Positions 19,831 to 29,453 of a DNA stretch of 64,000 bases are shown here, in pieces. The translations under genes were made by a program, and so were the position numbers. The notes beneath the pieces are model-generated. The model did not search any database and was not told where the DNA came from. It saw only the letters and a list, made by a program, of their open reading frames with translations. The DNA is from Meira nashicola. Its lineage: Eukaryota; Basidiomycota; Exobasidiomycetes; Exobasidiales; Brachybasidiaceae. The DNA lies in NCBI GenBank assembly GCA_001600355.1, contig BCJU01000002.1:1922001-1986000 (forward strand). The letters run 5' to 3'. The first letter of the stretch is position 1. Every line of letters starts with the position of its first letter.

Positions 19831-21780
19831 ATGTCTATAAGATTATCTTCTCGAATGAACAAACCATATGCTCTGGTAGCATGTAATCGTTCACAGATAA
19901 CAAATCATCTAACTATAAATATACGGCAAAAGACAACATCAGCAAATGAGCGCTCGAAATCCAACCCACAAACAGTAAAAGCACAGCCTAATCCCAAACC
20001 AACGCCAGTCAAACCAACATCTTCTCCTCCCAAATCGCCAAAAAGATCAATCGCAGTAGTTGGAGCTGGATTATCAGGCTTGACACATGCTTTATACCTT
20101 GCAAGAGGTTTATCAAAAGAAGATGGAAAGTATCGGATCGTTGTGTATGATTCAGCAGATCGAGTGGGAGGATGGGTAAAGAGTGATCGGATAAAGCCTA
20201 AAGGGATAGAAGATGGTGAAGGTGCTCTTTTAGAATCTGGTCCACGTAGCATTCGAATGGCTGATTTAGGTGGTCTTTCCACCACGGAATTAGTTGCAAC
20301 TCTCGATTTGGGTGATGAAGTGATCTCTGTTCCTAAAACGGCTGAATCTGCTTATCGAAGGATGATAAAATATGGAGGAAATTTTCACGTTCTTCCTCAT
20401 GATCCTTGGTCATTCTTTCAAACAGTTTTCAAGAAATCTCATGTTCTCGGTAAATCAAATTTGGAAGATATCGGCAATGTGATGGACATAGTTGATCGTA
20501 AATCGATTCGAACAAAATTCCCCGATGAATCTGTCGAAAGCTTTCTAACAAGAATGTTAGCACCAAAGAATAAAGATGGAACTTTGAAAGACGAAAATCC
20601 TCCAACACCAGCTGTTATTGAATATCTTGTTTCGGCTGTATTTCATGGAATTTATGCTGCAGATGTTTCTCAATTAAGCATCAGAGCAGTCCTACCACAA
20701 GTTTATCACGCTGGTTTGACACTGCACCGAGACAAAACAAGTTGGCTTCCTTGGCCTTTCAACATTCGCCTTACACCACTTTATACCTTAGGCAAGCAAG
20801 GCGAAGAATGGGCAACGACGGAATACAATAAGCACAGGTTGCGATTAGCAGAAAAGACAGCTTTTAGTGCTGCTTTGGGCCAGCAAATTACCGAGATGGT
20901 TGCTAAATCGAGCGTGATGAGCTTCAAAAATGGTATCCAAACCCTGACTGATGCTATTGCCAACGAATGTCGTCAGAAAGGAGTGGAATTTCGTTTAAAT
21001 ACCAAGATCGAAAGTATTTCGGTACTCGAACAAAGTGGAAAAGCAGTTATTCGTTCTAATGGTGGACAGAAAGATACATTTAACAAAGTCACCTCTTCTC
21101 TTCCTTCACAAGCATTACAAGGTTTATTGAGCGATACAAAGCTACCTAATCTTACTGCTAATCCTTCTACAACCGTTTGCGTTGTCAATTTTGCCATTCC
21201 AGCAAAATACAAAATTCGTTTACCGCCTGCTTTTGGATATTTAGTCCCGCGTGCTTCTGATAAAGAAGGTGATAATCCTTTTGGACATCTCGGTACCGTT
21301 TTTGATTCGGAAGCAGTTCCTGGTCAAGATTCTTACACAAAATTGACAATGATGTTCGGAGGTCCATATTGGAAGCCAGGTTATGCGATGTATGATTTGA
21401 TCAATGCAACTGATTTAAAGGAAAGTAGAGAAGAACTTGCTATTGAACTTGCATCAACTTTATTGGACCCACATTTACAAGATGCAGGCCAAAGTCGCAG
21501 TATAATCAATAATGCTGACGTTATTAAACGAATTCAAGTGCAAAAGGATTGCATTCCCACTTATACTGTTGGTCATTTCGAAAGGATGGATGAACTTCAT
21601 CAAGCACTCAAGAAGAAAGAGAATGCCCCTTTAAGCGTTTTAGGAGCATCATACACGGGTGTTTCGCTCAATGATTGCATCTTGTATGCCCGAAGAACAG
21701 CGTTGCGTACTGTCATTTCAGAGCTCAAAGATGATTTAGCAAATATGAGTGGATTGGAAGACTATCTTTCCGAGCCATGA
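19831..21780 (+). CDS. HEM14: Protoporphyrinogen oxidase, mitochondrial
   Basis: Encodes 649 residues. The first 60 residues are basic and Ser/Thr/Pro-rich, fitting a mitochondrial presequence. The FAD dinucleotide-binding loop is VVGAGLSGLTHALYLARGL from about residue 76, followed by a second FAD contact DRVGGWVKSD and the family-typical ESGPRSIR. The C-terminus has LGASYTGVSLNDCI, the second FAD-binding region. The enzyme oxidises protoporphyrinogen IX to protoporphyrin IX at the inner mitochondrial membrane, the penultimate step of haem synthesis. Length is somewhat above yeast Hem14 because of the long leader and insertions. The stop lies 81 bp from the convergent WDR70 stop, so their 3' untranslated regions probably overlap. 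Confidence 0.92.
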   Translation: MSIRLSSRMNKPYALVACNRSQITNHLTINIRQKTTSANERSKSNPQTVKAQPNPKPTPVKPTSSPPKSPKRSIAVVGAGLSGLTHALYLARGLSKEDGKYRIVVYDSADRVGGWVKSDRIKPKGIEDGEGALLESGPRSIRMADLGGLSTTELVATLDLGDEVISVPKTAESAYRRMIKYGGNFHVLPHDPWSFFQTVFKKSHVLGKSNLEDIGNVMDIVDRKSIRTKFPDESVESFLTRMLAPKNKDGTLKDENPPTPAVIEYLVSAVFHGIYAADVSQLSIRAVLPQVYHAGLTLHRDKTSWLPWPFNIRLTPLYTLGKQGEEWATTEYNKHRLRLAEKTAFSAALGQQITEMVAKSSVMSFKNGIQTLTDAIANECRQKGVEFRLNTKIESISVLEQSGKAVIRSNGGQKDTFNKVTSSLPSQALQGLLSDTKLPNLTANPSTTVCVVNFAIPAKYKIRLPPAFGYLVPRASDKEGDNPFGHLGTVFDSEAVPGQDSYTKLTMMFGGPYWKPGYAMYDLINATDLKESREELAIELASTLLDPHLQDAGQSRSIINNADVIKRIQVQKDCIPTYTVGHFERMDELHQALKKKENAPLSVLGASYTGVSLNDCILYARRTALRTVISELKDDLANMSGLEDYLSEP

Positions 21781-21861
21781 TGTGGAGAAGTGAATGTTTG
21801 AACTTACTTATTTCTATTGCAATTTGTACTATAATACATATGATTAATTTTGGTATATGTT

Positions 21862-23670
21862 TCAATCATCTTCGTCTTCTTCTTGTTGACGAAAGATTGG
21901 CTTTGGTTGTGTTTGTTTATACATTGCCGTCCATTGTGGATCCTTTTCGGCTACATCGGCATATTTTAAAAGAGCTTCTCTTGGATCTTCTGCTCGGGTA
22001 TTTTCTTTATATATACTTTGAACCATATGCTGTGTTGCAGCAGCTCCAATTCTTCCACCTCTTCCAGGTCCATCTAAAGGTCTTTCTGGCATCCTACTCG
22101 CAACCGGATCTTGACGCATCTTTTCCATCTTTCTCTTTTTTGCCATTTGACTCATTCCTTGACCACGTTCGTTTGGATCTATTGCAGCAGGCGTAATTAT
22201 TTGCATTTCTCCTAATTCATACTCATCTATTTCTCTTGGCCTTGCTTTTGCTCGTTTACCAACACATAATAAAGCACCTCGACTTGATTTTTCTGGCGAG
22301 TAAAATAAATGCACCGTTCCCGATGATGTTGAAGCAAATAATTGATTGATACGTGTATGCCATTCCAATCGAATCACGCTTGAAGGTGTATCTTGCTCGA
22401 TCGGAATATGTCTGATAGGCTTTAAGTCTAAGCGAGAAAGTACTTCGATTCCACCTGATTTGACAACTTTGCCCATCGATCCATCTTGTGTGTCACTGCG
22501 AAGAATAGAAGTGCCAGTCATAATTGCTGTTTCATCTGGACTGAAAATGACGTTTGTTTGACCATATGAGTTATACAATCCTCCTTGCTGGGCTAATGGT
22601 TTTTTGAAAGAACGAATATCCCATAATTTTACCGTTCCATCACCACCTCTGGATGCTAATGTTCTACCATCCTTTGAGAAACATACTGAGCTTGTTGTAG
22701 TGTCATGTTCGTGTGCTAACTCTATAGTTGAATTTGGTCTACTGTATGTGCCACTCGTTGACCATATATGCAATGCTCCATCCAAACAACCTGCAGCTAG
22801 CATCTTACCATCATTGCTGAAAGCACCACAAGTGACTTTTGTTCTTGTTCCTCTATCCTTGCTCTTTACTACTACAACATTCTTCTGCTTTTGTGTTTCT
22901 TCGGCGTCCCAAATTCTCACTGTGCTATCTGCACTTGTGGTTGCAAATATATTGGCTTCGTTTGGATGCCAAAAGCATGAAGTTAATTCAGCCACATGAC
23001 CAGATGTATTTTTCATATCTCTAATGTACACATCTCCCTTCTTGTATGTTGCTATATGCAATCCATCTCGATCGTATAAATTTGCTTGAGCAGTTCCTGT
23101 TGCTACCAATAATGAATCTCCACCGGGTGACCAAGCTAAGTCATGCACTAAATAAGATTCAAATGGTTCAAATGTTTTGAAAGGTTTGAAAGATTGTGAC
23201 ATTCCACCGAAATCCCATAATTTAACATCATAATCGTAAGAACCAGTAGCAATTCTAGCTCCTGCAGGATCGATTGAAAGTGCTGAAATGGCTTTTGTAT
23301 GATCTTTTAGTTCAACTTTTTGTTCGAGTGGTAATGCAGTATTGATATTTGGACCTTCAGGTTCGGGCCCTAGATCTACTCCATCATCCGAATCATCTTT
23401 GTCGTCGTCATCATCATCATCAGAGGTGCCCCTGTTCTTAGCTTCTTCCATAGCTATTCGATTTGCCTCTCTTTCTTCAGCTGTCAGTCCATCTTCATCT
23501 AAATCATCTTCGGCCGGCGGAGTGGAGACCTTGGCTATCTGCTCTGAAAAGTTAGCTTGATCGAGATCATTATTATCATTTGAAGCTAAAGCCTGTTGAT
23601 TTTTCTTTACGGGCCTTTGTACTCTACCAAAACTCATTGGCATCATAGCCCTCAAAGCCTCTTCATCCAT
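21862..23670 (-). CDS. WD40-repeat protein, WDR70 homolog
   Basis: Encodes 602 residues. It opens with MPMSFGRVQR, close to the conserved start of the WDR70/gastrulation-defective family, then an acidic stretch near 80-100 (seven consecutive Asp). WD40 repeats follow at about 125-480, with WD/WDI closers such as VKLWDFGG, VRIWDAEE and VKLWDIRS. The family-specific segment GDVYIRDMKNTSGHVAELTSC sits between repeats. The C-terminal 110 residues are basic and helical (MAKKRKMEKMRQDP). WDR70 proteins are nuclear and in fission yeast and human act with the CRL4 ubiquitin ligase in chromatin and DNA-break repair. That role is known for the family and inferred here. Confidence 0.85.
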   Translation of the reverse strand: MDEEALRAMMPMSFGRVQRPVKKNQQALASNDNNDLDQANFSEQIAKVSTPPAEDDLDEDGLTAEEREANRIAMEEAKNRGTSDDDDDDDKDDSDDGVDLGPEPEGPNINTALPLEQKVELKDHTKAISALSIDPAGARIATGSYDYDVKLWDFGGMSQSFKPFKTFEPFESYLVHDLAWSPGGDSLLVATGTAQANLYDRDGLHIATYKKGDVYIRDMKNTSGHVAELTSCFWHPNEANIFATTSADSTVRIWDAEETQKQKNVVVVKSKDRGTRTKVTCGAFSNDGKMLAAGCLDGALHIWSTSGTYSRPNSTIELAHEHDTTTSSVCFSKDGRTLASRGGDGTVKLWDIRSFKKPLAQQGGLYNSYGQTNVIFSPDETAIMTGTSILRSDTQDGSMGKVVKSGGIEVLSRLDLKPIRHIPIEQDTPSSVIRLEWHTRINQLFASTSSGTVHLFYSPEKSSRGALLCVGKRAKARPREIDEYELGEMQIITPAAIDPNERGQGMSQMAKKRKMEKMRQDPVASRMPERPLDGPGRGGRIGAAATQHMVQSIYKENTRAEDPREALLKYADVAEKDPQWTAMYKQTQPKPIFRQQEEDEDD

Positions 23671-25428
23671 CTTTCTTTTGACTCCTTATCGATACATCAA
23701 TTTAGCCTTTGACGGGAAACTGTGCGGATCGGGTTTATCTTGATTCTATATTTTTACGATCTGAACGGATGGTCGTACAGATCTTTGCCGTATTAATGAT
23801 CACTTTCTGCGTCATGACGCATTTTTATCATAGAAAATTTCTCCCTTTTTTTAAGCTTTTGAACGCGTTAAAAACAAAGGCGCCTTCGCATTACGCCCGC
23901 CCTACTCCACACATCTGGCTTGGCGTGAGCTTGAGAAGATTTGGTCAGCCACAAAGCCGGTAATGTTTATGTTTTAGGGACTGTTTTGTTTTGTTTTTCG
24001 GATCATCGGGATACAATGTTGTTATTACACATAGCTTGAACTATAATTTTAAAGTTGAGTCGTAAGAAAGACTTGTATACAATTGATCCCACAATAAATA
24101 AGTTAAGCTTCTCTCATTTTTTGATATGAAGTATAATGTAAACGATCATTATATAATCATCTTTCCTTCTCATTTTCGCCTTATTTTTCCATCTTTTTCC
24201 GCGCCATAGTGATGACCGATGAATTTCCCACAACAAAATAATCATGAACCGGAGAGGATGCATGTGAAGACCCTTTCTTCCGCTCGCATGCATGGCACGG
24301 ACGGTAATTAATATTTCCCAGCATTAAGTATAATAAATCTCTTTTCAATTAACTTTAATTCTTTGGGTTTATAATTATGGATGAGTTACATAAATGAATG
24401 CAAATACATGTGTTATCTTTTTTCTTGGTGCTTTAATCATGCATCTACCTCTCACGCTATGTATGTACATAACACATATGTGTGCGGTATACCCTCTCTC
24501 GTGTGAGCCAGTTTGTAAAAGAACGACGGACAGTTTCCTAACTTTTCATCCCTTGCATATCCTACTAAAATAAAAAGGTCCTTTTTTAGCGTATCATTTA
24601 GGAGAAAGCTTGATTCACCTGGCTGGCGCTGTGCTTTGGGCTTTGTTGTACAGAGAGTGTGGGCCCGGTATTTCTTTTTTAAAGTTTTATAAAATTCGCC
24701 GCTTAAAATAAAACGCATGTATGTAACTGGCCCCCCACGCCACTAAAAAACACCCTTTTGACAGCAAAGTTTGAACAAGGTTTAGGCACTTTTTGCCTGT
24801 GTGTCGCTTAAATTGTTGTTTGGGCACAGACTTTAGTAGTTGTCTACTCGCCTGCTAACACTTTAACGGTTTCATATTTCTTTGGATCACTTTTTTCATC
24901 AAATCGGGAGTATATATGTGTACATACATACAATATAAACAACACCTGTCACGGCGTTTCAACGTTTAAAAAGTTTTAATCTTTCAAAGTCAGCAGATAT
25001 TCAGCCATCCCCCTACAGATTGCATATGATTTAAGATTAATAACGGACCGCCCCACAAGGATAATAGCATTAATGTCATTCTCAAGTTGCCATACAGTCA
25101 AGATGCAAGATACGAACAATGACAAAGTGCTTCTTTTCTTGTTCCTACTTTACTTATCAACTTTTTCTATGAGGTCATCTTCCCATTCCAAATTAAAATC
25201 AAATTAATTAAAAAACCGGACTTCTTCTTCGGTGACATAGAATTGATCTAAGTCTCCTTACTCATATGCAAATTGAAAAAAAAACACTCTAAATTGTCTT
25301 GAAAGAGGTAATTCACGTACCATTCTTGCATGCATAAGTTGTATTTTTCTTAGTCTTTCTTTATATCATTTCGGGCTTTGATTTGTGTGTGTGAACGTTA
25401 GCAGGAAAGAAAGAACCCCGCTCGAAGA
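23671..25428. other. Divergent intergenic region, 1.8 kb
   Basis: Large non-coding stretch between WDR70 and the seven-helix protein gene. It includes ACGCGT near 23864, TACATA-rich runs near 24465 and 24915, and two frames with real ATGs (24452-24718 leftward, 88 codons; 23709-23963 rightward) that have no recognisable content. I see no RNA gene. Confidence 0.4.
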
Positions 25429-25436
25429 TATATAAA
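25429..25436 (+). promoter_or_regulatory. TATA box of the seven-helix protein gene
   Basis: TATATAAA followed by a C-rich, A-ending leader of about 130 bp. An ATG at 25438 opens an out-of-frame 89-codon frame overlapping the real start, but it directly abuts the TATA box and so should lie upstream of the transcription start. Confidence 0.45.
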
Positions 25437-25568
25437 CATGCTATCGTTTTCCATTGCCATTGTTCAAAATCTTTCTTCACCCCAAGTGTCACCCATTAAA
25501 CCTTTCTTCGCATACACATACCCATACCTATACCCTCTCCTTGCCCCTACAACAAACAATAATCAAAA

Positions 25569-27239
25569 ATGGCCAACGATGCATATTGGCTTTCGCCAGT
25601 CGTTCAAGCGCACTGCGTTGAAGTTGCAAAAATGTTATTCGGAGTTTCGATTGGATTTTTCTTTTATGATGTCTTTCTTTCGGCAAAATTCGATTGGAGT
25701 ATTATAACTGGAAAACGTCAACGTAGATTACCTCAATTAGCATATTTCGCATGCAAATTTTTATTATTTTGTTATTTTATCGTAAACTTTATCGTTTTAT
25801 ATGCGCAAAAGGAAATAAATTGTATGGCAGCATTGGAAATGGTTGAAATGTTAATGGGTTTCACCGTTATTTGTTCAAGTATTTTATTGGCTTGTCGTAC
25901 CGTTTGCGTTTATGAAGGTCCCGCTCAAGTTTTGGTTTCAGTTACACTTGGTATTTTAACTTGTGGTTTAGGTGCTGCTTGGATGGCAAACGTTACTGCA
26001 GTTTCAGTTTCATGGGTTCCAGGCGGTGGTGCTGCTTGGACAGAAGGTGGTTGCGTTTGGACTGCAGTAAAAGATGATTATTGGGTCAAGTATGTTTGTA
26101 CAATCGTTTTTGATGGTATAGTTTTATTCTTAACAATCTTTGGTTTAGTTCAAATGAGCGGTCCAAGTCATATTGGTGCAGTTTTATTACGTCAAGGTAT
26201 TGTTTATTTCATTTTAACTTTCATTGCAAATTTAATGATTACAATTTTAACTTTATTAAAATTATCACCAACAATGTCTTTAATATTGGCAATTCCACAA
26301 ACGACAACATGTGTTTTATGCGCTTGCAGATTATACATTAATTTAGCCGATGAAGCTCGTCAAGCACATGAAGCTTCTCAACAATCAATTTCATATGCTG
26401 ATCGACTAAAATATACTGGTGGTGGTTCAGGATCAGGTTCAGGTTCAGGAGGTCAAACATCAACAAATTCCTCCTCTTCAAAACCAAAATCACGTAAAGC
26501 AAGATTTGCAAATTACCTTTTACGTAAAGATGGTGGAGTAACAAATACAGCAGTTCCATCTTACTTTTCTTCAACTTCAGTTGCACGAGCACAAACTGGA
26601 TTAAGTGAAGGCAGTACTCCACCAAATGAAACTTCAAGTGAAGATTATCATGAACGTAGAATGAATCGTTCAACAACAAATCAAAATACGATTTCAAACC
26701 GTGGAAATCAACAAACACGTACAATTCCAGGTTCACAATCATCAAATGAAGATTTAGAAAAACAAGCAGGTAGAAGTACAAATACTTTAGATGATCAATT
26801 TTACGATTCACGTTCAACAGCAGAAGGAATTCCACAAACACCACAAGAAGATGACGAAGTTACAATGCAACAAAGATCTTTTGCTGCTCCACCTGTTTCA
26901 CAATCTCGTCATCAATTAGGCGCTCGTGTTCCACCACGTAACAGTAGTGGTAATAACAACAGTCTTCGTCAAACAAGAACTCCTTTCTCTGCAGTTCATC
27001 GTGATGATGGTGTTCAAGTTGAAACTGTTAATTACGTTGTTGTCGAAGATGCTCCTGCTTATACTCCTTCAGCTTATATTCAACAACCACAACCAAGCAG
27101 ATCTCAATATACCTCTCCACGTTTACAAAACGATCGTCGTCCAGGAACAGCTGAAGGTCGTCCAATTCGTCAATACGATGATGAAATCTCTCAACCTTCT
27201 TCACGTTTCGCTGTTCGTAAAGAAGCTCCACGTTCGTGA
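25569..27239 (+). CDS. Seven-helix plasma-membrane-type protein with long Ser/Gln-rich tail
   Basis: Encodes 556 residues. The first 260 hold about seven hydrophobic helices, for example VAKMLFGVSIGFFFYDVFLS, YFACKFLLFCYFIVNFIVL and AAWMANVTAVSV. An extracellular-type loop contains Trp/Cys-rich AAWTEGGCVWT. After LYINLADEARQAHEASQQS at the membrane exit there is a hydrophilic tail of about 280 residues, starting with a (Gly-Ser)n linker and rich in Ser, Gln, Arg and Pro. Basidiomycete genomes carry many such uncharacterised seven-helix proteins; a receptor-like role is often proposed but not shown. The strong codon bias and TATA box point to high expression. No intron. Function unknown. Confidence 0.7.
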   Translation: MANDAYWLSPVVQAHCVEVAKMLFGVSIGFFFYDVFLSAKFDWSIITGKRQRRLPQLAYFACKFLLFCYFIVNFIVLYAQKEINCMAALEMVEMLMGFTVICSSILLACRTVCVYEGPAQVLVSVTLGILTCGLGAAWMANVTAVSVSWVPGGGAAWTEGGCVWTAVKDDYWVKYVCTIVFDGIVLFLTIFGLVQMSGPSHIGAVLLRQGIVYFILTFIANLMITILTLLKLSPTMSLILAIPQTTTCVLCACRLYINLADEARQAHEASQQSISYADRLKYTGGGSGSGSGSGGQTSTNSSSSKPKSRKARFANYLLRKDGGVTNTAVPSYFSSTSVARAQTGLSEGSTPPNETSSEDYHERRMNRSTTNQNTISNRGNQQTRTIPGSQSSNEDLEKQAGRSTNTLDDQFYDSRSTAEGIPQTPQEDDEVTMQQRSFAAPPVSQSRHQLGARVPPRNSSGNNNSLRQTRTPFSAVHRDDGVQVETVNYVVVEDAPAYTPSAYIQQPQPSRSQYTSPRLQNDRRPGTAEGRPIRQYDDEISQPSSRFAVRKEAPRS

Positions 27240-27407
27240 TTGTTTGCTGCTCTTCTACTTTCATTTTTCTCCTTCATGTATCATTTTGTATCATTTCTCC
27301 TCTCTTTTAATCCTTTTATGGTAGGGGTCCTTTTCATAACCATGCTACACGTCATACTATTATAAAATTGCATGAGATAAATTTATGTTAAATAAAAACA
27401 CTATTTT

Positions 27408-29138
27408 TCAAGCCTGTCTGCGATTTAACCAATCCTTCACTTTGAATTCCAACGCAGGCTTATCCTTCGATCTCCGCAGAATTTTGATCATCTCGTCTCC
27501 CTCTAATTGATAATCACCCGCTGCAGGATGACTGCCTTCACGTAAAGCTTCACATTCAGCTTCGCTTGGCAAAGCTAATCGATTATGTTCCTTTTCCCAA
27601 TTCAAAGGTCCAATAGATCGATTAGAAACCTTCTTTTTAATCGATACAGATGGTAAACCTTCTAAAGCAGGAATTTCCATCGATAATCCAGCAGATTTAG
27701 CATCTTGCAAAGAACCAAAGAATACTTTTTCAACATGTTTATCATCAACATCTTCAACCTTCTTGGCATCCCAATTTGCAACTCCTTCTCTACGTTTACC
27801 TGTTGCAGGATCTTTTGTCAAGGTAAATGTGACACCTTCATAAAAATCTCTTCCTACTCCTAAATCACAAAATGCTGTAGCTAATCGCATATCCGTTGCA
27901 AATGCTTCTGGGATATCATTTTGACGTGCTTCTTTTACGGCTCTAAAGGTGACCTTTAAACTTCTTGGAGATTTGGTATGTAAAGTTTTCAAAGTACTTT
28001 CAGCCCATTCACGTAATCCAAAAGCATCTAGTGAAACTTTCTTCTTTGCCAATTCTTTACCTGTCGTAGAATCTTTATTTTGTTCTGCGATATCCTTCAA
28101 AGCATTAAAGATTGCTTCCACACTATCGAGACCGAAAACGTAATCTAAAGCGACACGACGAAGACCAAAGAATGGACTCTTGGGCAAAAGTTCATCAGAA
28201 GAAGCTTGAGAAGATGATTCGATTGGATCAGATGCAAATTCTTCCAAAGTTTCGGCAACCGTTTCTGCAGATGCATTTGGAGGTAAAGCTGCCAAACGAT
28301 GTAATGCATCATCGATCACGTTTGATTTGAGGTAATGAGTTGCTAATCCGGTCAAATATGCTTCTTCACCAGAGATACGTGCACCGGTCATACCTAAATA
28401 AACACCAATCTTTCCGTCTAATCTTGATAAATCTCTCGTTACACCAACATCAGGCCAATAACCGATACCAGTCTCAGGCATTGCAAACATTGTCTTTTCG
28501 GTTGCAACACGAATTGGTGCTTTGATGCTTAAACCAACACCTCCTCCCATTGTGATTCCATCCATAATACTGATTAAAACTCTAGGATTAGCTTGTTTAT
28601 CGAGCATAGCAATTTTGTAATCCAATTCGAATTCATTCTTGAAGAATGTTAATGCTTGTTGACGTGTTGCAACATCTTTGCTATTTGCAGCATTTACAAC
28701 TGCTAAAACATCTCCTCCTGAACATAAAGCACGACCTTTACCACGTAAAATGATTCGATTTTGTGTTGGTGCTTGATCGATTCCTTCGCTAATCAATTGT
28801 ACCATTTCTGTATCGATTGCATTTAATGCTTTTGGTCTGTTGAGTAAAATTGTTGTTGTACTACCATTATTGCTAGTAATCACTTTTGCTTCACTTCCAT
28901 CATCACCGCCACCTGTTCTTTTTGTTTGGCTTGTGCCAGAACCAGCACTTGCATTTGCAGAGCTCATTGAAAATGATCTTTGTTCACCTCCGCTTAAATG
29001 ATTTTGTACTTGATTTAAACGAGAAGGTGAAGATGAAACCATTGTAGTTGGTAAGGCAATTGTTGTTGTCTTTAGTAATTGTGAATTTATTGAAGTTCTT
29101 TTAAAGATGTTTGTCCGACGAACAGCTTGACGTAGCAT
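27408..29138 (-). CDS. EHD3: 3-hydroxyisobutyryl-CoA hydrolase, mitochondrial
   Basis: Encodes 576 residues from the ATG at 29136-29138; the frame runs further only from a TTG. The first 90 residues are basic, Ser/Thr-rich and low in acid, fitting a mitochondrial presequence. The crotonase core follows: the oxyanion-hole segment ALCSGGDV near 140, MGGGVGLSI near 193, and the family-specific PETGIGYWPDVG with its catalytic Glu. The C-terminal part has the conserved FATDMRLATAFC and a segment near RPKAWNP-like positions typical of this branch. The enzyme hydrolyses 3-hydroxyisobutyryl-CoA in valine breakdown. Yeast Ehd3 is about 500 residues and human HIBCH about 386; the extra length here lies in the leader and an Ala/Ser-rich insert. 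Confidence 0.88.
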   Translation of the reverse strand: MLRQAVRRTNIFKRTSINSQLLKTTTIALPTTMVSSSPSRLNQVQNHLSGGEQRSFSMSSANASAGSGTSQTKRTGGGDDGSEAKVITSNNGSTTTILLNRPKALNAIDTEMVQLISEGIDQAPTQNRIILRGKGRALCSGGDVLAVVNAANSKDVATRQQALTFFKNEFELDYKIAMLDKQANPRVLISIMDGITMGGGVGLSIKAPIRVATEKTMFAMPETGIGYWPDVGVTRDLSRLDGKIGVYLGMTGARISGEEAYLTGLATHYLKSNVIDDALHRLAALPPNASAETVAETLEEFASDPIESSSQASSDELLPKSPFFGLRRVALDYVFGLDSVEAIFNALKDIAEQNKDSTTGKELAKKKVSLDAFGLREWAESTLKTLHTKSPRSLKVTFRAVKEARQNDIPEAFATDMRLATAFCDLGVGRDFYEGVTFTLTKDPATGKRREGVANWDAKKVEDVDDKHVEKVFFGSLQDAKSAGLSMEIPALEGLPSVSIKKKVSNRSIGPLNWEKEHNRLALPSEAECEALREGSHPAAGDYQLEGDEMIKILRRSKDKPALEFKVKDWLNRRQA

Positions 29139-29453
29139 TGCTAATTTGTACTTTAAAAGATGACAGCGCAAAGCATAAGAAGAATGATGAGCAGAAGAGC
29201 GAAAGAAAGAAGTCTAGTCTATTTTTGCGCAGCGCAGCGCTTTGGGTAAAAAATTGAGAAGAAGGAGTGGAGATCTGTCCGGTAGAAAATCCGCCACGCC
29301 CGGTTATTCGCATGCTACCCGAGCGTGCGTTTAATGCGTAGTCTATTGCTGAGGTAGTGATTGCTTTTACTGGGAAGAGGGACATCAATCATCAATGGCT
29401 TAAATGACACACGATGAAATAATTCAATTAAAAGTTGATATGAAACAAAGTAT
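29139..29453. other. Intergenic region upstream of the hydrolase
   Basis: About 315 bp; the hydrolase promoter and the 3' flank of tandem copy A. It carries a triple GCGCA block at 29226-29240 (separate entry). No supported gene. Confidence 0.4.
29226..29240. promoter_or_regulatory. GCGCAGCGC motif, copy 3
   Basis: TGCGCAGCGCAGCGC, two overlapping copies of the core, 88 bp before the hydrolase start. Confidence 0.35.

Noticed and set aside
24452..24718. 88-codon leftward frame from a real ATG
   Set aside because: No recognisable motif, signal or splice partner; expected by chance in a 1.9-kb gap.
25438..25707. Upstream ATG and 89-codon frame overlapping the seven-helix gene start
   Set aside because: It begins two bases after the TATA box, so it should lie upstream of the transcript; its content is a translated C-rich leader.
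26338..26844. 168-codon antisense frame in the seven-helix gene tail
   Set aside because: Leu-rich shadow of a Gln/Ser-rich coding region.
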